Shown here piece after piece: positions 58,463 to 64,000 of a DNA stretch of 64,000 bases. Source of the stretch: Apricaphanius iberus (lineage: Eukaryota > Chordata > Actinopteri > Cyprinodontiformes > Aphaniidae); NCBI GenBank assembly GCA_028564705.1, contig JAPXFQ010000166.1, positions 2,232,001-2,296,000 on the forward strand, written 5' to 3'. Made by a program: the position numbers and the translations under genes. Positions within the stretch are counted from its first letter, which is position 1. The number at the start of each line of letters is the position of its first letter. The notes below the pieces were generated by a model. That model saw only the letters and a list, made by a program, of their open reading frames with translations. It had not been told where the DNA came from and made no database searches.

Positions 58463-58907
58463 TGTGACAGTGTGGAGGTCCTGTCACTGTGGTTCCAATA
58501 GATCACGTGTCCCGGCTGCTTGGCCACGGGGATTCCCTTTGGCTGACTGGTTAGCGCACATGACTTTCACCTGGGAGTCGTGGGATCAAGTCCCCGCCCA
58601 GGCCCTCGTTGTGTACCATGCCACATTTGGCGTTGCTGGCAGGGTCCATGTGAGACTGGTAATAAGTCCATGGATTCAAAATTGGTGGCACCCTGCACGG
58701 GAGCACGAGGACGTGCTTGTGATAAGAGGGGGAGAGATGTGACAGTGAGGAGGTCCTGTCACTGTGGCTCCGATAGATCTCGTGCCCTGGCTGCTTGGCC
58801 ACGGGGATTCCCTTTGGCTGACTGGTTAGCGCACATGACTTTCACCTGGGAGTCGTGGGATCAAATCCCTGCCCAGGCCCTCGTTGTGTACCATGGCACA
58901 TTTGGCG
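58463..58907. repeat. Tandem 275-bp repeat, about 1.6 copies, with tRNA-like domains
   Basis: A full unit (58463-58737) is followed directly by a second, partial unit (58738-58907). They are very similar, differing at scattered positions. Each unit starts TGTGACAGTG and carries a hairpin (GTGACAG paired with CTGTCAC about 10 bases later). Each then has a tRNA-like segment with an A-box-like TGGCTGACTGGTTAGC (58540-58555; 58815-58830) and a B-box-like GGATCAAGTCC / GGATCAAATCC (58583-58593; 58858-58868). The layout suggests a tRNA-derived SINE-like unit or satellite. No poly(A) or clear tail. Frames across it (58464-59062) are not genes. Confidence 0.75.
58540..58600 (+). repeat. tRNA-like Pol III promoter segment, first copy
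   Basis: The A box and B box are about 43 bases apart. Between them GACTTTC and GGGAGTC can pair in an anticodon-stem-like hairpin. The B box matches the consensus at about 8 of 11 positions, and the acceptor stem does not close, so this is not a functional tRNA gene. A second copy lies at 58815-58875. Confidence 0.6.
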
Positions 58908-59032
58908 AACGGACAATGGGGCTCTCCATGATGCCTTTGAGGAAGATTAGGTCGATTTCTTTGGCTCCAGTTCCTGATGGCATATCTTTAAGGTTATCAA
59001 GAACCTGCTGCATAGCTGAGCCAGAGTTTGCT
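58908..59032 (-). pseudogene. Captured exon fragment of an mpp2/mpp6-type MAGUK
   Basis: Minus-strand reading from ATG at 59011-59013 gives MQQVLDNLKDMPSGTGAKEI, then DLIFLKGIMESPIVRS. This is the N-terminus of p55-type MAGUK scaffold proteins (MPP2/PALS2 group), leading into the first L27 domain, which pairs these membrane-associated scaffolds with partners such as LIN7. Even the residues before the Met (NSGSA) resemble MPP2. Just upstream on the minus strand TTTTTTATAG precedes the exon (AG at 59031-59032), a credible acceptor, so genomic DNA with intron was captured, not an mRNA copy. The exon breaks inside the Ser36 codon, where the 275-bp repeat begins. No further exons follow. It cannot make a MAGUK. 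Confidence 0.8.
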
Positions 59033-59129
59033 ATAAAAAATTTGAGCAAGCCCACAAGATGATGCTGATGTTGTTGCGGCTGATGATGAAATCATGTTGT
59101 TTGTAAGCCTATGGGTAGTTAAGTCACAG
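59033..59129 (-). other. Probable captured intron flank
   Basis: Sequence between the exon acceptor and the point where Tc1 text resumes. It matches neither the Tc1 nor the 275-bp repeat and fits the end of the intron preceding the captured exon. Confidence 0.4.
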
Positions 59130-59719
59130 CATAGAGAAATACCTATGGATGTATTTTAGGACATGCTGCTTGTTTGTGGGGAAATAAAAAGAAACCAGCA
59201 AAGGAAAAAAAAATGGACCTCCACAAGTTGGCTATATTTTTGGGGAAAATTTCCAGATGCTAGAAGGTGCACAGTCCATCTGCACAAACAAATATGTACA
59301 ACTATAACCCCCATCGGTAAAGTCTGGTCATAATGCAGTCCAGGAAGGAAAAGGATTCTTTATCCCATAAATAAACTTGCTTTGGTGTGAAATGTTAAAA
59401 TCAACCCCAGAAAAATAGTAAAAGAGCTTTTGAAGATGTTAGATGAGGTGGGAAAAGTGCCATTATCAACATGGATGTATTCCCAAAATGTCTGAGCAAA
59501 GTCATACCTTTTATAAGTCTGTGTCAATGTCTGAAGCTGGAGAAATCAATATAATTTTTCTTCTGAAAATGTTTATGTCATTAATCTGCCATTTAACAAA
59601 TAGAACAAATTCTAGTAATTCTAACTGACCTAAACTGAACAAGTTTGGTCTTATTTAATGTCAGTGAGAAACTGTGTTTTTGTCTATTTAGAGTGTATGT
59701 CAACATCTGGCTTCAACTG

Positions 59720-60485
59720 TCATGAGCAACGTAATCTTTTCACACAGACTTCATGCATTCTGTCTCATATCCAAAGGAACATATCCAAAGCAAGCTGAAC
59801 CGTCCCTATTATTTGTTGACCACAAAAAGCTGATCTAAAGTTGAAAATTGAGACTCCATGTTTTATTAACTCACGCAGAAGGGGTGGCCCTTTGAAAAAG
59901 ACTTCAAATCAGACAATCATAAACATTTATCAAGGAAGTGGCTTTTTGAATTTATTGTCATATGGGCACAACTTTTATAAGGAGGTTTAAGACAACCACT
60001 CATGCAATTCTGTCTCAATAATGCCCATGCAGTACCTGCTTTTATAACTTGTTCACCCTAATTCATGTTGTCAGACAGGTTCTACTCAAGGATTTTTTTG
60101 TATTCTTGTGATCAAGCCTGGGTTTGGCTTGTGGGATAGAACTCCACTATCTAAAAAACGTGTAATCCCTGATTTAATGGGGGAGGGTTTTAGATTTACA
60201 TTTTAAAAATGTTTTATCCAACTAAGAAGTTTGCTCCTCATAGGTACTGAGACATACATCTCTAAAAAGATTTAAAAAAAAAGGTATGAGTTTAACTTTG
60301 AAAAATTTTGTTAATGAATAAATTGTTTTGATATAATTTAACCATGTTGACCATATTTACCATAAGCTAATAACTTTAGTAATTTTGATTAAATATTATA
60401 AATGATGTAATATCTGCTTAACTCCCTGCGCAGCGTAATGAGACAATGCCAATCAATCTGTAACTCCATTCCTTAACAAGGTTGA
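59720..60485. other. AT-rich intergenic, nothing recognised
   Basis: No recognised gene or repeat. Confidence 0.45.
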
Positions 60486-60489
60486 CTTC

Positions 60490-60860
60490 AGGTCAGTAAG
60501 TAAGCTTGCTATTTTGGATGGCTGCTGCCGATTGTGTATGTACTTTAATAAGCAGTCTGCAGGTCAGGCAGATTTATAGGCCCATAGTGGGGTGGAGGGA
60601 TCAGACTCCCCTGGCCTCCAGTTTCCCTCTGTGCCATTATGCCAGAGTGAGATATAGTGGGATATTGATCCCAATGCCACTTCATTTCGCTATAACTATT
60701 ACACAATATTCTCCCAGGCTGCGCGTGCCTCCTGATTTATGCTGCTTTGCTATTTACATTACCAGTAAGTGTTTTTCTATACCAAGTGAGGAGGGTAGTT
60801 CGACCACAAGAATGGACATGTGAACATTCAGATTCTATGCCATACCGGTCTTCCTTTTGC
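60490..60860. promoter_or_regulatory. Candidate non-coding regulatory island
   Basis: Complex, repeat-free block, for example GGGATATTGATCCCAATGCC (a GGGATATTGATCCC near-palindrome at about 60659-60672) and TTTATGCTGCTTTGC. The 105-residue frame at 60506-60823 has no domain. Confidence 0.32.
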
Positions 60861-61170
60861 TCTCTGTGATGCATCTTCACAGTAGTGAGGGTCTCTTAAC
60901 ACAGCGCTGCCTCCTGAATGAGTAATGGATGATGCAGAAATAAATATTTGAAGAATGTATCCCAAGTCAAACCCTCATTACTGCACAACAATTGACCTTG
61001 AGGCAATGTTATTTTCTGCATTATGTCTTATTTAAAATACCTACCCCATCACATCCACTCATTAGAATGCTCTTATACCATTATGAATCATTTTATATTA
61101 TTCATTTCCCCTTAATGGTCAGTAGAATAAACAGACAAATCAAAACGCAAATTATTGCTACATATGTATC
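60861..61170. other. Intergenic, nothing recognised
   Basis: No recognised content. Confidence 0.4.
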
Positions 61171-62145
61171 AAAATAAAGAATCATAATTTGTGATATCAC
61201 ACAGTAGTATGACATTATAGAGCATTAACCATCACACTGAATGCAGCCCTTAAAGCTAAACTAACAAAAATTCCAGTGGAAAAACATTCTACCATTTGCC
61301 TTGCCCTGATACAAATTTAATTAAGTGCTTCAATTCTGTAGATTATATCAAATGAAAGAAACTGTTGTCATAATTAGAACAATTAGGATAAGCAGCACAT
61401 GGCCCCTGCGCGCCGCCACCAGCTGCACACTCCAGATCTGGGTCTTTGCCAAAGTACCTTCCCTCGCAGTGCCAAGCTGGTGCTGCGTTTGTTTACACAC
61501 ATAGCACAGCTGTGTCAGTAGGCATGAATGGGAAGGAAGGCTGAGAGAAAGACCCTGTGTAAAGCTGACATTCCCACATGGAGCCCCCACAGGTCGGTCT
61601 GTGCCTCAGATACTGTCACTAAAGCAACATGCCTCGAGGAAAAAAAAAAAAAAAGCTAACAAACAAAAGGATTAATGACCCTTAATTGCTTTGGAGCTGT
61701 TTAAAATCAGATGATTGCCACATAATATGGAGTATGTAAATCAAATCCCTCCCCCTCCTCGTCCCTCGTCCCAGTCGGGCCCCCTCAGCTCTCTCCCTCT
61801 GGCACAATCAAGCCTTTTTTTAACAAGGAGGTAGGGCAGCTGAGCGGGCTCACTGCCAAGTGAGGGGAGCTGGCAAGCGTGGTAATGTAGAGACACTTGT
61901 TGCCACAATGCTCGCCTGTTACGCCAGCGCATGGCAGAAATTAGGTGGCTGAGGAGCGTGTGTGGGGGAAACAGATGGGCACACTATAGCCTCCGCATGC
62001 TTCCATAATAAATAGCAGAAAAGACTTGTGCTCAGCTCTCACTGCTCAAATCTGGCAGAGACCGTGTGCATATCCCATTCATTAAGAGGCCCCTCCATAT
62101 GCAACATTAAGTGTGATTGTACACAAACGCCCCATCAGTAAGGAA
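61171..62145. promoter_or_regulatory. Candidate regulatory cluster
   Basis: Almost 1 kb of complex sequence with GC-richer patches (61400-61500, 61740-61960, 61980-62130) and motif-like words (CATAATTTGTGATATCACAC, ACCCTTAATTGCTTTGG, CCATTCATTAAGAGGCCCC, CATATGCAACATTAAG). No repeat family is recognised. Frames on the minus strand (61348-61590, 61741-61932) lack domains. This is the most enhancer-like block by eye, but unproven. Confidence 0.35.
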
Positions 62146-62169
62146 GGGGGGGGGGGGGGGGGGGGGGGG
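62146..62169. repeat. G homopolymer, 24 bases
   Basis: Uninterrupted run of 24 G after AGGAA and before TTTG. Long G-runs are hard to sequence, so its length may be inaccurate. Confidence 0.9.
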
Positions 62170-62970
62170 TTTGTTTGCACGGTTTGAATGTGTGCTTACG
62201 TATGTATCTTTGAATGCAGCCGTTTGCATGGTGAATGCTAAATGGACATTGTAGATTAACTAGACTGGTAAAAACATATTTTAATACCAGGATTTTTTTT
62301 TTACGATGTACTATAGGCTACAGAAATTTAATTGTAACTTAGAACTTTATGGCTGACACATATGGAAACTTTTTTCAGTCTACTAAATAAAAAGTAACAT
62401 GAAAAGAAAAAGCCTTTAAATACAGAGTTGCTAATTAATATAAAATTAAGAATTTCATGTTGATATTGTAACTAGGACTAAGTCACAATGCAGGCAGACT
62501 GAAGTCTGTGACCAAGTGGGGAGTGAATGATGTTCCCCTGCTTCTCTTGTGTCCCACTGTTTTAAACCTGGCCATTACCATCAAGCCTTAATGCATTTCT
62601 AGTACCTGCATACTCATCCTGGAGTTATGGGTGATTTAAAGACAACAACAAACCTGCCCCATTTTCCGACTGACATTATTGATATACTGTCACTTCATAT
62701 TGCAGGTAACAGCTAATGGTTATTTTATGATGCATGCGTCAGATCTGATTTATATTTTTTTTCCTCCTCAGAAAATCTCTACTAGTTGATTTAATTTGAG
62801 CGTAATGATTGACCCCGAACCACTGTTACAGTTTTAGTACTGAATTCTTAATTCTGCAGAGATGGTAGCAAGTATATACCTTTCACAAAAATGGCCTGCT
62901 AGCAATAATGGAAAACTGTAAGTTTGATTATAACGTTATCACCTGGGTCACAGAACTATTATAAAGTATG
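62170..62970. other. Intergenic, nothing recognised
   Basis: AT-rich with complex patches near 62500-62740. No gene or repeat recognised. Confidence 0.4.
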
Positions 62971-62975
62971 TTACT

Positions 62976-63872
62976 AAATTATTCATACTCCTTAAACCTT
63001 TTCACATTTTGTCACTTTAGAAACGATATTTTTGGTTTTATATAATTAACAATAACATTGCAACTTCTTGAAATGCAGAAAAGAATAAGGTATAATCATT
63101 TTTTTAATATTATACAAATATAACACTGAAAGGTGTGGATGACGATGTACTTGCCCCCCCAAAGACTTTCAACTTTCATTGTAGTTATGGTTGAAAATGT
63201 TTTAGGCGTGTATCTTCCAACTTTGCATATCTACCGAATTATTTTTTCATTCATCCTTGTAAAATAGCCAGATTAGATGAATGAGGTTTTTGAACATTGT
63301 TTTTCAAGACACAGATTTTTAATTGGATTCAGTTCTGTACTTTCTGGACTAGTCCTTGTTAAATACAATGTGGTAAATGGCCTGTATTTGTATAGCACTT
63401 TTCTCAGTCCCTATGGACCCCAAAGCCCTTTACACTACATGCAGTCATTCACCTATTCTCGCACACATTCACACACTGGTAAAACAAGCTACTTTGTAGC
63501 CACAGCTGCCCTAGGGTGCACTGACAGAGGCGAGGCTGCTGGACGCTGACGCCACTGGTGTCACCCTCTAACCACCACTGGTAGGCAACAGGTGAAGTGT
63601 CTTGCCACAACATCCTGGACTGTAGGAGCAGGGGCTTGACCAGCAACCCTCCAATGACAAGACAAAGTACAAATTCCCAACTGAGCCATGGTTTTGCCGA
63701 CCTAAGATGCTTTTATAAAACCAAGCAATGGCTTTATAGGACTTTTTTTCTGTTGGAAGGTGAACCTCTGCCAAGGCTGCAAGTTTTTTACAACCTTTAA
63801 CAAACTTTCTTTAATGATTGTCTTGTATTTTGCTCCATTCATTATCCCATCCACTCTGACAACCATCTCTAT
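62976..63872 (-). pseudogene. Tc1 remnant interrupted by a SINE, minus strand
   Basis: The left end has AAATTATTCATACTCC and TTTTCACATTTTGTCAC (terminal repeat). Reverse-complement gene text follows (CATATCTACCG near 63227, TTTTTAATTGGATTCAG near 63316-63332). After the SINE, the Tc1 text resumes at about 63695 with CTGTTGGAAGGTGAACC (63751-63767), CTTGTATTTTGCTCC and ATCCACTCTGACAACC (to about 63866). The rest of the element is cut off or lies beyond the window. Inactive. Confidence 0.75.
63373..63690 (-). mobile_element. tRNA-derived SINE, near full length, minus strand
   Basis: On the minus strand it starts near 63690 with CCATGGCTCAGTTGG, containing a canonical A box (TGGCTCAGTTGG, plus coordinates 63677-63688), and a B-box-like GGTCAAGCCCC (63631-63641). 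The body has GGCAAGACACTTCACCTGTTGCC and GAATGTGTGCGAGAATAGG, ending in GTGCTATACAAATACAGGCC-ATTTAC. Its 3' end matches the 107-bp insert at 32932-33038 and the degenerate piece at 37440-37565. It sits inside a Tc1 remnant. Target duplications are not clear. Confidence 0.8.
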
Positions 63873-64000
63873 TGGTGTTGGAAACGATAATTTTATTGCA
63901 GTATATATCGATCGGTAGACATGTAATGCAATAGAAAAAAAGGGGTCGATAAAAAAGTTTGATAGAAAAAAAAGTTTCCTCTCATTTTTTATTATAGCCT
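63873..64000. other. Window end, unclassified repeat-like sequence
   Basis: Contains TATATATCGATCGGTAGAC and GTCGATAAAAAAG, words resembling another fish repeat. Too short to classify. Confidence 0.3.

Larger units (their letters stand above)
58258..59719 (+). mobile_element. Sleeping-Beauty-type Tc1 element with a foreign insert
   Basis: The left end begins after TA (58256-58257) with CAGTTGGAGCCAGATGT. The right end is its near-perfect complement (ACATCTGGCTTCAACTG, 59703-59719), followed by TC where TA is expected. The inner terminal repeat reads GGTCAGAAGTTTA at 58450-58462, and there the Tc1 sequence stops. It resumes near 59130 with the gene leader (ACCTATGGATGTATTTTAGG), then GGACCTCCACAAGTTGGC (about 59215) and degenerate N-terminal transposase text to about 59480. 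The 3' UTR and right repeat follow. The catalytic half is deleted. The insert (58463 to about 59130) contains two unrelated parts listed separately. Confidence 0.82.

Noticed and set aside
58464..59062. Two long plus-strand frames (92 and 160 codons) with repeated text
   Set aside because: The repetition simply reflects the tandem 275-bp unit; the frames run through tRNA-like non-coding sequence and the antisense of the MAGUK exon.
1..64000. CRISPR arrays, rRNA genes, bacterial-type operons
   Set aside because: No regularly spaced repeats, no rRNA words and no dense coding; the sequence is clearly vertebrate intergenic DNA.

Overview
The window looks like about 64 kb of intergenic, non-coding DNA from a ray-finned fish, most likely a percomorph teleost. 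The basis is the repeat content: many decayed Tc1/mariner elements, CR1/L2-group LINE 3' ends with typical fish tails, tRNA-derived SINEs, and PIF/Harbinger, hAT-like and TTAA-type DNA transposons. It is AT-rich with abundant simple repeats. I find no complete host protein-coding gene, no rRNA, no convincing tRNA gene and no CRISPR array. The only host-gene-like coding sequence is a broken exon of an mpp2/mpp6-type MAGUK (58.9-59.0 kb, minus strand), captured inside a transposon.

Layout. 0-5 kb: a possible transposon 5' piece, a tRNA-headed SINE, a hAT-like MITE and a Tc1 remnant. 6-9 kb: pieces of a Sleeping-Beauty-type Tc1 around an 819-bp Harbinger mini-element with TIRs and TTA duplications. 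10.6-13.7 kb: Tc1 remnants around a TTAA-flanked Kolobok-like element carrying a THAP exon. 15-17.4 kb: two Tc1 remnants and an L2-type LINE 3' end. 17.5-21.2 kb: mostly unique sequence. 21.3-22.4 kb: Tc1. 22.4-30.3 kb: mostly unique, with GC-richer islands that may be regulatory, including a near-palindrome centred on GCTAATTAGC at 25.4 kb. 30.4-33.3 kb: a nested stack (Tc1, foldback TTAA element, second Kolobok-like copy interrupted by a SINE). 34-39 kb: unique sequence with a paired RFX-like motif, an (ATT)n tract and a SINE scrap. 39-42 kb: Tc1, an antisense LINE, and a hAT-like MITE inside an (AT)n tract. 45-48.2 kb: a decayed Myb/SANT-like Harbinger accessory gene on the minus strand with LINE sequence in its presumed intron. 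50.6-53.2 kb: two hAT-like elements. 58.2-59.7 kb: a Sleeping-Beauty-type Tc1 containing a tandem 275-bp tRNA-like repeat joined to the MAGUK exon. 60.4-62.2 kb: candidate regulatory islands ending in a 24-G run. 62.9-63.9 kb: Tc1 interrupted by a tRNA-derived SINE.

The recognisable genes are transposon genes, and all are truncated, frameshifted or missing catalytic residues; none is expected to work here. The unique islands between repeats fit a gene desert that may hold long-range enhancers, but conservation cannot be judged from one sequence, so those calls have low confidence. Family names rest on remembered sequence patterns and were not tested by any search.
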